Positions 1 through 12,073 of a DNA stretch of 33,510 nt are shown here, one piece after another (positions within the stretch are counted from its first letter, which is position 1; each line of letters starts with the position of its first letter). The DNA comes from Phoronis australis (Eukaryota > Phoronida > Phoronidae). The position numbers and the translations under genes were made by a program. Location of the stretch: NCBI GenBank assembly GCA_002633005.1, contig NMRA01000109.1:52035-85544 (forward strand), given 5' to 3'. The notes below the pieces were generated by a model, which made no database searches, was not told where the DNA came from, and saw only the letters and a list, made by a program, of their open reading frames with translations.

Positions 1-3000
1 TAATAAAAACCACATGATCATATCCACTCGTATTATTGGCTGTTACAATTTGTTCTCAGAATATTCTAGAATCTCTAGAGTACTTTGACCCCAGAACCCA
101 AAGTTGTAAACACCATCTAAAAATAGATTTTGACGTTAAAATACATGTCAACAAGTCTGACCCCATGATTTAAAAGTAGATATGCACAAATTTTGGGCAA
201 CTTAAAATGGATCTATTCTTACTAATTACTTAATCAATATTTATTCTGACAACATATTTAGATTCGTTTGCGCACAATAATTCTCAATCTTATCAACTTA
301 CAATCTTTCACAGTGTTACGAAAGGTAGCAATGTGGATGCTGTTTATCATTGCTTCTCAATGGTTAAAGTAATGACATTCAGTTCCCACTGGTTAAAATC
401 TGGGAAGCCCCCTTTTAGTTTACTGTTACGTAGTATTGCGACCACCTTTGACTTGAATAGTTGCTATTCATTTAAACGGGCAGTGATTGAAGTAAACAAA
501 ATCAACCGAACCCGAACCCTTGGTGAAGCTCAAGCAAATACAATGCGCACAAGGCATGTGCAAGTAGTGGCAATGTGATCGATAAACCTCCGATCAAGCA
601 TGCGCAATGATGCCCAACCCACGGGATTCCGTGTGCTGTTCGTCAAGTTTCCACTGGGCCATAGTTCAGTGTAGGTGGCGCTCTTTCAGAGGGTGGTATG
701 AACTTGGCAAAGAAGTCACAAGCACATCGCCACCGCGTGCTGGTAGAAAGTCTGGATTACGAGTCCATTCATTTGTAATGGCCTGACAACTAAACGGTTC
801 TGTTTGATACTTTCAGCTCTTTACTGAACACTTTCACATCTGAAGAATAATCTTGACGTTTCGGTTAATAGCGTCAATGTAAGCCTGCTCTTTGGTTTTC
901 AAAATCAATAAGGACCATGCAAGGAGATTGCCGCCGTGAATGCTTTGTACCAGGCCGTTGATAGCGACTGGATATTCTAATAGTATAGAAGTCCTGCCAA
1001 CCGACCTTCAGACCAATGAGCTATACTCATTGTTCAGACCGAGAAGAATTTGGAATGTCTGAGGGTGTAATATCTAAATAGAGACAGCTACATGTACTAC
1101 GCCCGACACGATATTGTGCTGCAGCTCAATACAGACCATAAAAGCGTGAAACGTGCCAAATACATAACGTGTTTTGGTCGTGATAGACCGGCCGAAATTT
1201 CCCCCTCATTTTCGGGTCGGTCGAAATTCCTGAGTAAATCACAAGTCTTTATTTGACCGGTCACATGCGATTTCACGCTATTACACATTAGGTGATGGCG
1301 TAAAGATAAGAGTCGCTTAATGAAACAAAACGTCTATTTTCACTTTTTCGCTCTTCCGATGGATTTAAACTAACAAAAAATTTGAAATCTCCATAAAATG
1401 TCGACCTCCGTACGTGCTCTCTCCGTAAGTATCGGTGAAGTTTTAGCTGAAGTAACTTCGTTCAGATTAACCAAGTTTCAAGTAACTTTTAGTATTACCT
1501 AGGGGTAAAGTGGTTTCCTTTCTTTTGAATTTTATATCCGTTAAAAATTTAATTTACACTGATGATTTCAAAGTAAATACACAGAAATTGCCGTAAAATA
1601 TCAGTAAACCTGAGTTGCAATTCCTGGAAAACTAACAAATTTCACAAATGAATCTGCAACAGTTTAATTTGTGCAGTGCCACATCATTTGTTTCTAACTC
1701 AACATGGCATGTTTCGGTGTCATTTATTCAAACACCATCATCAGAAGAGAGAATATAGGGGCCACTTAGCTAGGCGCAGCAGCAAATGGTGAAGCACAGA
1801 CACAGTCAGTTACAGGGAGTGACAATAAACTAGACCAACAATGACAACCTGTGGTTTGTCAGTTGCCTATTGAGATTGGGCTTGCACCATCTGATGTGTA
1901 GAACCTCATGAATTTAAAGCTCCTTTGTTGTTTCTGCCTGGTCTGTTATTGCAAAGTCATTGAAAGAGCACTGCTGATAGCAATGGTTGGAGCTCTGTAG
2001 ATGATTATTTACATGTGAACTAAGTTCTCTCAGAATTTAGGCGTTCCTTGGTCGTGGTTTTTGAGGTGCGAACAGTTTCACCTAAATAACTGGAGCCACA
2101 TCCAGAAAAGATACATTTGCACCCTGGACCGCAGACCCGTATGAATTTTGTCCTGAGGGTTAAATAAATTCGATTTAAAACAGGGTTGTTTTATTATCAT
2201 ATGCTACTACTTGCTATCATGTAGATCTTTTGCCACAGCATTCTACATAATGTGTTCTCGCGGGTGTCGTGAGAACATGTATGAACTGAAAGGTTTCTTC
2301 AATTCTTTCCGTTTCAAAATGAGAGCGACGGGTGACCGTGTTCAAGCATATACATTTTTGTCGTAAAGGGAAAATGCAGATGAAAATCTACGCTAATTTC
2401 AAGAGTTCACGATTTTTGTAGGAAGAAAGGAAGTTGAACGAAAAATTAAACTAAAATTGTTGAAAGTTTACGAAAGTTTTTGCTTCAAAATTCCATCTAT
2501 TTTCCACGAGAATTATCGTGAACTTTTTAAGACATTACGATCAATGCTGAACGGCGGTTCGACAGCGTCACAGATATTTGGTGGTTATACCATCCACAAA
2601 CACGGCTGTGTTTCAGTTCTGGAATGCAAATGCAAATCAGTCGCGTTGTTTTAAAGTGAAAGTTTTGTTAGCTCAGGTCTTAGCCTCATATCTAACTTCA
2701 CTGTTAAGCATACATGTAGTGTAAATTTTGCATGACTCCTGGAAGTATTTGGAGTATTTGATTAACGTACGTGCACTTCATGCTTGTATGGAGGAAGATA
2801 TTCTAGTATTGATCGCAATTGCCATTCTCGCCAACCGATATCAGATATCGAACTTCATTTAGAAGTTCATCGCAGTTATGTTTGTGTATTTTTCATTATC
2901 TACTTACATCACATCTTTCACAAGATTTTAACGAAAATTGACAAAAAAGCTATGTGATGTAACGTTTGTTCTCAGTAAAGTTATATTTCCTGCAATCAGT

Positions 3001-3583
3001 ACTTCGTTTTAGCAGCACTTATGTTCGAGTCTAATCTCTCTTCATTTTTCCCACCTTCTTCCACCCTCTCTTTTGGGTGGTTCCTCTTACCTGAGTGCTG
3101 GCGCTTTTCATTCAGCAAAGGGCATTGCACCGACAATTACACGCTATGAAAATTAAGACGCATAATTTCCATAAAAACAATATTTTAATTCAGTGAAATC
3201 TCTCTCTCGTGTTCTCTCACTTGTAAATCACCGATCTCCAATTTGAATGAAGGTGTCGTGTGGTCGGAATCCTTTGACTTGAGCATTATAGTCAGTTACT
3301 AGTGGTAACCTACTTTAGCAGACGATATATTCCCGGTCAAAACTTAGCGTGATGAAATGTGTAGTAAGCTATAACAATTGCTAAACATTACTTCACTTTA
3401 TTTCTATTTTGTTTTATTTTTCAATTGGTTTTGATTAAGAGCATTATTTTACAATAATATCTCGGCTTTTCTTAAAAGGTCACGACCTCCGACCCTGGGC
3501 CTCTGACATAGAAAGTAGTTACAAAGCCGAGGCGAGTCGAGGAAGGTAGATCGATTCAATGCAATGTTTCTCGTTCAGTATGT
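1..3583. other. Non-coding stretch, no gene recognised
   Basis: No open frame here shows a recognisable domain, and the longest frames (333-578 and 2457-2654, both +) start at non-ATG codons and resemble nothing I know. A GC-richer patch at about 1185-1262 contains two copies of a motif like CGGCCGAAATTT / CGGTCGAAATTC and begins and ends with GACCGG / CCGGTC. One TTCTAGAA palindrome lies at 64-71. The stretch lies upstream of the first FTP exon, so it may be upstream flank or an early intron of that gene. I could not place a promoter or a first exon. Confidence 0.5.
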
Positions 3584-3763
3584 GGTATAAATAGATTATT
3601 ACATGTTCTCAGTCGTTATCCTCCTTATCTAGAGCCCTCGTGTATTTTGGAGAATTATCACCCTCGGGGCTAACGCCCCTCGGGCGATAATTCTCCAAAA
3701 TCCACTCGGGCTCCAGATAACGGGGGATAACGACTTCGCCATGTAATAATCTATATTTATATC
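3584..3763. repeat. Fold-back (palindromic) element, about 180 bp
   Basis: The two arms are near-perfect reverse complements around the short centre GGGGC-TAAC-GCCCC at 3666-3679. The left arm reads outward through blocks such as GGAGAATTATC, TTATCT and CGTTATCC to GATTATTACATG. The right arm repeats each block in reverse complement out to CATGTAATAATC and a TATAAAT-like end. Only a few mismatches and short indels separate the arms. The minus-strand frame at 3609-3866 is a by-product of this structure. It is probably a non-autonomous fold-back/MITE-type element. I see no transposase and could not define a target-site duplication. Confidence 0.8.
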
Positions 3764-4339
3764 GCCTATACCCGTGTATATCTGGAAACGGAGCTTGCGA
3801 CGCACCTATTAATTTCGGGACATATTTCGAAAATAAAGAGCATTTCCGAATCATATCTACCAGCATTTTCTCGTGGAAGTCACAAACTTACTGTATGACA
3901 TTCACGGAGGCGCATGTCAACGCCACATCGTTGTTCTTGCTACTTGATACCAATCTGAGACATGAGCGTGCTTATGCTGAAAGCAAATCAACCGAGAGGA
4001 TTTGCGTCATATAATGTGTTGATAGTTTTATCATATAAATGTTTGAAAATTGCAGCAAGGTCCTAGTTATAAATTCATACCGACTCACCTGAAAAACACT
4101 AATACGACTTCGGTGGATTTTAACGCCAACTCCTGAAACACCTTGATGGGATTCAATACATTTTAAATTCTTTATTGAGTTTTGACATATTCTGAGTTTT
4201 GATCATTGATCTTCGAATAAAAGAAATTTTCAGACTTACCGGTGAACTTTGTATCCGACGTAGAGAGACCGCTCAGATGGGCCAGCTGCCGATCACCTGA
4301 AACTATAATTATGCTATATTACTACGTAGTAAAAACAGA
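3764..4339. other. Non-coding stretch, nothing recognised
   Basis: AT-rich sequence between the fold-back element and the SINE. I found no open frame of interest, no RNA gene and no repeat beyond short homopolymer runs. Confidence 0.5.
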
Positions 4340-4441
4340 ACTGAGCTTTAGACTCAGGGGTCTATCAGTTCGCTCCACTGGTACTCGAATCCGCAACTTT
4401 GACTGAAAGAAATAGACGCTGATCCCACTATGCCACACCGC
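4340..4441 (-). repeat. tRNA-derived SINE head (minus strand)
   Basis: Read on the minus strand, the sequence has a polymerase III A box, TGGCATAGTGGG (4424-4435), matching the TRGCNNAGYNGG consensus. A B box, GGATTCGAGTACC (4380-4392), follows at tRNA-like spacing. The flanking arms do not pair into a proper acceptor stem and the B box deviates from GGTTCGANTCC. This therefore looks like the tRNA-related head of an old SINE, not a working tRNA. The 3' (body) end is not defined; the lower bound given is approximate. Confidence 0.6.
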
Positions 4442-5339
4442 TTACTCACTTAGATACAGCTGCGAAAATGGCTTGTTAAAAGGTACTTCCTGTACGCATT
4501 TAGTTGGAAAATAGTACTCATGTCAATTGCAACATTTTGTTGAAATAATGTCATTGAGATATTTTTGTTAATGAACATGGAAGCCTTCAAGCACAGTTAC
4601 GTTGGCTATTGTTTCTTGTCATGAAAATGATGGTGTAAGTGGGTTGAACGTGTGACGTCATCTTTTATGCCGTGGGGACATCTATCAGTCGTCACATCTG
4701 CTTGTAAAGCTCGGCAACGCTGTAGACATTTAGCAAGGCATACTGACCAATGTCTGTACGCATGCAGGAGGCACCTATCCACGTTTTATACATGACCCTG
4801 AAAACAAGGTTGCTCCCGCATGTACAAACATAGGTCTGTGAACAAAAATAGTTTATTCAGCTCAGCAAATTTCCAAAATGAGGGAATGTATACAAAAAGA
4901 ATACTAATCCGTAGTTGCATATTAGATTACATGATCAAGGAGACAATATTTGAAAATGGAGTAATTTACGGCCATGCTATGCAAGGAGTATGATAGAAGG
5001 TGATTCAGACTTGAATTCCAGCCAACATGAAAATAGGAATAAGGATTATGATTTTACTTGAACCCATAATTTTTTTGATTTTTTCTTCAGCACAGCCTTA
5101 ACTAACTTTTTGAGTATCACGTAATTTCGTTGTGACTAAAGGTACCATTTAAACGCAGTTTTTTCTTGAGAGCATACAGGCCATAAAACGCATGCGGTGA
5201 ATACCTCAAAAATAGTTTAAAAGACGTAACCTTTAAATGGGGCTCCCCCACAGACGAGAGGACCGCAGCTGTATCATAGGGGCTGAAGTAAAAACATGTT
5301 TACATTACATCAAATGATTGTCTTGCTCTTTATTTGCAG
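4442..5339. other. Non-coding stretch ending in a 3' splice acceptor
   Basis: No gene is recognised. The last bases form a good polypyrimidine tract and acceptor (TTGCTCTTTATTTGCAG, ending at 5339) directly before the first FTP exon, so at least the right end is intron. A preceding exon with the start codon and signal peptide must exist further upstream, here or outside the window. Confidence 0.5.
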
Positions 5340-5648
5340 TTAACCTTGCATATAAAAGAACTACATACCAAACGGAACTGGACATTTATGACCATTTTTT
5401 TCGGTACTCATCGAAAGACAACGTCGTAGACGGGCATTTAAGCTATTATGCTAAACGTGGAACACGCGTTGCGGAAGTAATGCAACACCTTGGTGCTTAT
5501 AAAGCTTATGATGTAGGTAAAGGATTTCTTATTCACGCCAATGCGGACAAAGTATTGTGGTGGGCAGTAAAGATGTTCAGCGACAACCATAATGCAAAAG
5601 TGCATGGGGTCTTAATTTCTACCATGACTACCAGGCCAGCTCCAGGAT
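5340..5648 (+). CDS. Internal exon: N-terminal half of a fucolectin-type F5/8C (FTP) domain
   Basis: This 309-bp exon encodes about 103 residues. It is bounded by a pyrimidine-rich tract plus CAG (to 5339) and the donor GTAAGT (from 5649), and both borders are in phase 1. The peptide starts NLAYKRTTYQ, the usual opening strand of FTP lectin domains (NLALGKPT-like). It then has a VVDG turn (residues 28-31) and HANADKVLWWAV (65-76), matching the H-T...PWWRVDL core strand of eel fucolectin-like proteins, and VHGVLIST (88-95) for the next strand. There is an insertion of roughly 20-25 residues before the WW motif. The Arg of the usual WWRVDLG and the NR..R loop are not conserved, so fucose binding by this copy is doubtful. 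The C-terminal half of the domain is missing here and the only candidate lies 24 kb away (29484-29735). Any product would be secreted. Family assignment rests on motif reading, not a search. Confidence 0.7.
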
Positions 5649-5989
5649 GTAAGTGGAAAATTTAATTTCTCTTCTCGTTAGAGGAGGGGTTAGGCACAGC
5701 TTGTTTTTCCCTCAATACCCTTAAAATGTCTATGTTTTTCAATTTGGTCTTCGTTTTCTACAAATCTACACAACATGTAGGTGTTATCGATCACAGAATT
5801 ATTTTTTACGTTACATCCGCCTAAACAGAGAAACTTTTAACAAAATTATGAAGTTTACGTGTGCTACTGCATTGCTTTTAAAAACACAACATAACGAAAA
5901 CAGTTTCAAAAGTTTATTTGTGGCGTTTGCAAATTGTTGGAAAGGTATTTATACGGACCTGGAGGTTAAAGTTTTTTAAGTTCGCAGAG

Positions 5990-6365
5990 TCGAGCGTTAC
6001 CTTAAACGGAAATACCAGATTTAATTCATGAAACGTGGAACACGTATTCTGGAAGTTGTTCAACACCTACAAGTTTTGCAAGCTGATGATGTAGGACAAG
6101 GATTTGTTTTTTACTTCAATGATGGCAAAGTGTTGTGGTGGGCAATACAGATGAGAAAGTGCATGATGTCTTACTTTCTGTTATAACTACCAGGCGGACT
6201 CCACACCCTAAGTGGACAAGTTCATTTTGCTACCGAAACAATTTTTTCCGTAACATCCGTCTAAATAAGTTTGCACAATTTACTGCAATGCTACCTCTAT
6301 TTAATATAGGATTGAAACCATGTTGTGCGAGGTTTCATTAGTGACGTTTGCAAATTTGTTGAGTT
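5990..6365 (+). pseudogene. Degenerate tandem duplicate of the FTP N-half exon and its downstream intron
   Basis: From about 6015 the sequence follows the 5340-5648 exon closely (KRGTRILEVVQH, ADDVGQGF, GKVLWWAI against KRGTRVAEVMQH, AYDVGKGF, DKVLWWAV). After WWAI a short deletion shifts the frame; the match resumes in another frame as EKVHDVLLSVITTR. At the position of the donor GT (5649-5650) this copy has CT (6208-6209), so the splice site is gone. The 5' part of the exon is barely recognisable. The homology continues into intron: ACATCCGCCTAAA (from about 5814) matches ACATCCGTCTAAA (6256 on), and GGCGTTTGCAAATT (5921 on) matches GACGTTTGCAAATT (6341 on). The event was therefore a tandem genomic duplication, and this copy is dead as coding sequence. 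Confidence 0.75.
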
Positions 6366-8510
6366 CACAAACCACCATGCAGCAGATTCATACATTATGT
6401 TTGGTTTTCTACAAAACAAAGTACAAACGCACAGGTCTGTGCATAACAATTACATTCATATTAACTACTATCTTGGTGACTACTCGAAAAACATATCATA
6501 GCGACATATGCAAATATTCGGAGCTAAGGAACTTAATTCCAACCCATAACATCAGATGTTTTTTGTGCCTTGAGTTTTGTTTATAGCAAATACTTTTAAT
6601 CAGTATGATTTCTTCGCGAGGTATTCTAAAACGAGCATAGGACCAGATCAAAAATAAAGTTATTCAGTATAAATATGCATTTACCCAATGATGAAACGCC
6701 GAAAATGTGCTGCAGTAAGTTCGAGCATTGGCGTTTTCATAGACTTGAGGGGTGTCAAAATAAATCGCTATAGCCCCATCTCCCATGTTATCCCCGGTTA
6801 CCCATCAAAAATCGACGAGCATGCCTGCGGAAATTGCTAACTACATTCCATTATATGTTCATCTACAAAAATCGACAGACTCATGCATGATTTTTGACAA
6901 CTAGAAGATAATCTTGTAAAATTTGCAATGATTTAGTGAATTTAGTTACAGCCTAAATTTGTAAAAACACTAACACCGATCCACAAATAGTACAATGCCC
7001 TTAGAAGACTTTCATTATCTAAAATAACTTTCAAAGACCTTGATGAAATTCGGACAGTTCTCAAAATGTATTCAAGATTAAAATCACAATAAATACATTG
7101 CCTTTTGACTTAGGTACAAAAGGAGATAAAAAGAAATGTCATTAAATTAAGGTTAACGCTTTGCTCATGGAATCGATTGTTGGTTTCTGATTTACGAGTA
7201 AATATGTATCTAAAAATGGACTAGATGATTTTACAATTAGAAGCTGATCGTGTAAGAGATTATGATGCTTCACTGAACTACGTTGCAGGCTGAGATTCGG
7301 AAAATTCGATCAACATGTATCATCAGATCGCCAAATAGTAAAGTACCTTACACGATTTTTGTCCAACTGAAACAAGTCTCAAGAATATTGATGAATGTTG
7401 GACAACAGTAAAGAGAGTCCCAAAATGTTCTCACAATTCAAATGGCAATAAATTGTTTACTGTCCTAGGAATCAGATTAGTGGTTAAAATTCACACATGG
7501 CAGATCGAAAAAGAAGTTTAAGTTTTTAAATGTATCAAAGTAAACTCACTGTTCATTAATTTGGATAGGTTGTCTTTGCACTTTCTTGATGTTTTTAGTT
7601 TCCAGTGGTAACCACCAATGAATTTTCTTCTTCAAAACTGAATTGCTTGTTTCACTTTCGTGCACATTGCAAAGACGGAGCACGTCAGGACTGACGCACT
7701 CACGTTAAAAATAAGGTGTAACCATGCAGAAAACCCGCGCAGAATCTCAGTGATCCACGGGAAGTGAGTTCGAACTCCAGACATTGAAGTGTGTACATTT
7801 TTGGGACACACTGCCATTTTCCCCATACATCAGCAACTGGCCGTTTTTCAACAGGGGATGTTAAAACAGAGCCAAAAACACTATACCTGGGACCTCGACA
7901 CCTCAAGTTTTCAAAAAAATACTTCAAAGAATGTCCATAATAAAACGAATGTTATGCGGTTGACTTAGGGCCATTCATACTCTCCGTGAAACTGTGTTCA
8001 CAGGGTACTTGAATCGTGACACTTGTCACACCGGAATTGCTCCCCCTTTGGCTGAGGTGAGGGTTTTGTTACAAATATGGCGACATACGTAGAACAGGGG
8101 GTTTGGCGAGCCCGAATTGTTTTGTGCGCCTACCAGTAATTTTTGCTTTCCTACGGGCCTCACAGTGCTTATTTTGCCGGGAGAAATGGGAAAAAAGTAA
8201 TTTGCGTCAGCTTTTGAGAATGACGTTTTGGAAAACGGTCTTGATGTTATCTTGGACGCCCTCAGGTTTTTTTGGCGACAAGGGACTTGTGCGATTATCG
8301 GAATGGGGATAGGGCCGGGAGAACACAGGGACGAGGGAGCAAAGCAACAAGGACTACAGGACCCGAGGACTTGCAGAACGGACTTGGAATTACATGTTGA
8401 TCCGACGTTTTGCGTGTGTTTACGTATCCATGTACAAGTTTCGTCAAGTAGTACATGCACTCAAGCAGTAAACGAAGGTGTTGTCATGTGACTACTTTTT
8501 CTAATTTTAG
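6366..8510. other. Intron, no additional exon found
   Basis: This lies between the pseudo-exon and the WSC exon. I looked for the missing C-terminal FTP half (an EVEV ending) and did not find it. The overlapping frames on both strands at 7632-8491 contain no domain I recognise. The right end is a good acceptor (CTACTTTTTCTAATTTTAG, ending at 8510). Confidence 0.45.
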
Positions 8511-8849
8511 TCACCTGTTTACGACTCAAAGATGATTACAAAGACAAATTAGAATACCATCTCCAAGAAGTCGATATGGAAGGCAAAAACCACCTGGACG
8601 GTTGTTTAATAAAATGCAGAGACTTGGGTCATCTGTGGGGTTTCTTAAAAGGTTCAAGTTGCTCGTGCATGAAGGCGTTTCGTATGAAGAGCGGAGTCAA
8701 ACGAGAAGACGTTTTAGACACGCCAGTATACAGGAGAGTTTGTAACGTAGATTGTGAGTACGTACCAGACGGGTACGAGGGAATTAACAAAGCTTCTCTC
8801 ACAAAGTGTGGAGGAAAACATCACTACACGATGTTTCCGGTTAATTTCA
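8511..8849 (+). CDS. Internal exon: complete WSC (eight-cysteine carbohydrate-binding) domain
   Basis: A 339-bp exon (113 codons) with acceptor ...TTTTAG at 8510 and donor GTAAGT from 8850, phase 1 at both ends. Counting from the first full codon (8513), cysteines fall at about residues 2, 31, 35, 50, 52, 77, 81 and 99. This is the WSC layout: first Cys, C-x3-C, C-x-C (SSCSCM), C-x3-C (CNVDC), then the CGG motif (99-101) and a final strand (HHYTMFPVNF). WSC domains occur in fungal wall sensors, polycystin-1 and many invertebrate extracellular proteins, where they are thought to bind glycans. The whole domain fits in one exon, as expected for a shuffled module. It follows an FTP half-domain exon and precedes another far downstream, so it probably belongs to the same secreted or membrane multidomain protein. 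I see no transmembrane segment in the exon. Confidence 0.75.
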
Positions 8850-11800
8850 GTAAGTAAAATAAAAAATAACTTTAGTATTTTTATTATTTCACTTTTGGTG
8901 TGTATATGTAGGTGTTGTGGCATTAATGTACATAAGTGCTGTCACTTTTTTCAAAATTTCTTACGTCTCCCATGCTTTGCATGACAACAGTGTCCGCCTA
9001 ATGGGTCTATTCGGAAAATTTACATTAACTATAGGGCGCGCGTGTACTAGCGGTGATAGATTAACAGCCTCGATTTCGCGAGCCCTTTAAGTACATGGTG
9101 AAATGGCTTGTAGGTGTGCCAACTGAATCTGAGATTTCGTGAAAAGGTTGCTTCTATGAGAGAAAGTAAGCACGACTTATGCAAAGGTAAGGTTTGTCAT
9201 CATTTTAACAATTATTCCACGTTTATTCTACTGATGCCTATTAACTGAGATACTCGCTGATGTCGACTTCGCGGCAGTCGCCAGTCGGGTTAATCTTTGT
9301 TTGTCACGTTGTGATGCGTGTTACGATACTTGACGTAGCACTCGTGATGTTTTCATACGTCAAAGCAGTATTATTGTTTGGAATGATTTCTAATAGGTTT
9401 ATAAGTGACAGTTACATCAATGAATGCTGAATGTTTAACTCGATATTGGTTAGTGAGATTACAATCCAAGCCTAATGCCATGGCAAAGGGTATGTAAATA
9501 TACATTAGGCTATTTGTTTACTCCCTATCCTGTGTCTTCTGGAAATTTATTACACGTTGAAATGAAATTCTATCATGTCTTTTTTCACATGACCTTTGAT
9601 TTTTAGGTTTGAGGGCTTGTACCGTGCAGAGGAGATATGCATCGCTTCTGCATCGACCCTGAATGCACAAAAATTGGGTTTAAGCAAATGACTGCAGCTA
9701 ACCAGCAAGATCTTGACATCCAGTGTAGGTCTGTTGTTAAAACCTACATGTACTTTCTTCATCGGAGACAACGAACAACCTTTGTTACTCCGGCCCACAG
9801 CATTTCCAAACACCGTTAGTGCTGCATGGTACATGTCAGTGGCCCTGGTGAAATGTGAATCGCAGTACGAATTTACCATAAGGCAACGTGTTGTTTGTGT
9901 GTGAAGAGGAACCATATCTGACTGCTACACAAGTCAGCCTCGTTGGTGAGGATGACCTTTCATAGGCAATAAGTCATGTGTGGACAATAGCTTATTTTCT
10001 TTCCTGGAAGAAACATGCTGGATTGAAGCTAAAGAAGACGTAGTGATACTCTGGTCTAGTTCAGGGTCATATTTTGGACACAAGGCAAGTCAAGTGATAT
10101 GCTGTTGTGTTTACCTTCAAGGATCTAATTGAGGCTGAATGAGGTTACCTGGAGGAAAGCCACGTGCCGAAACTGGACCTTTTTCACAAGCGCTTTTATA
10201 GGCTATTGAAACAAGATCTCCGTGAAATGAAAACCAAAAATATCTGGTATAAATGCTGGCCTTTCTCACTGAGTGACATTAAATTTTCCATTCAGAAGAA
10301 AGGCTTTATGCTAATGGTAAAAACTTTTCAATTTGGTACACATTATGGGGAAATGACATTAGTGACTGCATCGATTGTGTTATTGTCAGTAGAAAGCCCG
10401 CTAATGTTACTCTTTGATGATGAATAAAATTTTTCATCAACAGGCAAGATTGACACTAATTATTGAAACCACAATATTTCCTCAGTTTTAAAGTCCCACA
10501 ATGTGCAGTTGTGCTTATTCTTTATAATGCTGAAATGATTAGCGATTACGCTTGCGAATTGTCGTTTTCCTCAGTGTTGACCTCTAGAAATGTGCAGCGA
10601 TCAAAATGAAGTATTCCCTTTGTTTGCATTTGATTTGTTTGTGTGTGCAATTATTTTTAGAGCTTTCTCAAGAAGGCCTTTGAACAATTTTAAGTTTTGT
10701 GTTAACTTGTCCACAACAAAAGTTCCACATGCAAGAAAAGTATATAAAGAAACAACATTGTTAAGAACAATTGAAATTTTCCCTAGCAATGGATTCCAAA
10801 ATCAGGCATATCAAGGGCTGAATTTCTGACTTATGTTCGATTCTCTCAGGTTAATGCTGAAGGATTGCTTTTCACTTTGTCCAAATGTAAAATAGACGGT
10901 CAGTCGGCTGGTTTCAGCTGTTTTCTCTCACCTGTAACAGAATAGCGGGAGAAATATTAACAAATTATAAAAGAAAAGACAAGACAAAACTACTTTAGTA
11001 AGGCAGAACATACTAGACGTCCCATCTTCATGTTTATATGTAGAAACTAATAATCTTTGTACCCAAGTCTTATTTAAGATCTGAATTAAACCATGACAAA
11101 CAGGCTAAAAGTGATTTAATAACGTGTATTTTTCACGACACCTAAAATGTGCATCTGACCTCAACAAGTAAAATTCATTCTAGGTGTCAATTTTTATTCC
11201 AATGCAATGTTATGACGTTTACTGAATAGCTTATTCATCGGTTAATTCAGTAACTAATCTGGTAGTCCTGGGGGTGGAGTCCGCCATAAAATAAGGAAAC
11301 TCACTCGTCTAGAGAATTTCATTGGACATAGCATAGCTTTGAAGAGAACTTACTGTGAAAGTCATCCTTGACTTCTGAGCGTCACGTACCATACACCTCT
11401 CATATTGGGCGCATTCCCACCCCTGGAGGACAATATGTGAATATGTGCTGCTGGCCTACCCGGCATCCGAGACCTGGGCGAGTTTCCGAAAACAAACACT
11501 TAGTTCCATTCAATAGGCCTGAACCCTTTATTCAGAGGGGTAACTGGTAGGGATAACATCACCGAACGATGTCGATAGAAACTTGATTGTTAGAAACTTA
11601 CCAAGTTACGTCATGTAGTCTCCCAAAGGAGCTTCGGCATCTACACACTTTTTGTCAGTTGGTTGACCCTTTTGACCGCAATGCTCCACGAATGTAGTAA
11701 CCTTAGGTCTTTTGGTAATTTGTGACCACCTGTCGAAGACTTGCACCAGAGAAAATAGCAATAATAGGGCTTTGCGCGACGACGTATTTTGATAACAATC

Positions 11801-12073
11801 CGTCTTTTTACCAGCTGTTTACATGCAGACAGCGACGCATGCGCAATTCAATCACCACTAGTACAGCAGCGACACCGCGAGGAGAATTCTCCGAATAGCC
11901 CAATTCAATCATTAATCAATGCGCAGAGCACCGAAGCTCCGTTGCTTGAATTCCAACATCAATTGCATCTGTGTTTTGAAGGTAATTTTCAGAGCAAGTG
12001 CATCTACGAAATAACGCTATTCTACAATATCTTAGTCCAAAACGAAGTCAGAGTGAATTGTTGTTAAACAAAC
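8850..12073. other. Start of a giant intron; no gene recognised
   Basis: Several short open frames occur on both strands (for example 9550-9915 minus, 10164-10427 plus, 11789-12067 plus). None has a recognisable motif, and they overlap each other, so I do not annotate them. A GCATGCGC palindrome resembling an NRF1 site occurs near 11838. Otherwise the sequence is low-complexity AT-rich intron. Confidence 0.4.

Noticed and set aside
3609-3866. 85-codon minus-strand frame
   Set aside because: It lies across the fold-back element and is a by-product of its palindromic arms.
7740-7775. tRNA B-box-like AGTTCGAACTC
   Set aside because: No A box at the right distance on either strand and no cloverleaf.
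8026-8460. 144-codon minus-strand frame
   Set aside because: Low-complexity Ser/Pro/Cys content, no recognisable domain, lies in intron directly upstream of the WSC exon and overlaps plus-strand frames of equal quality.
11838-11848. NRF1-type GCATGCGC as a promoter
   Set aside because: A single palindromic 8-mer without CpG-rich context or a downstream exon is not enough.
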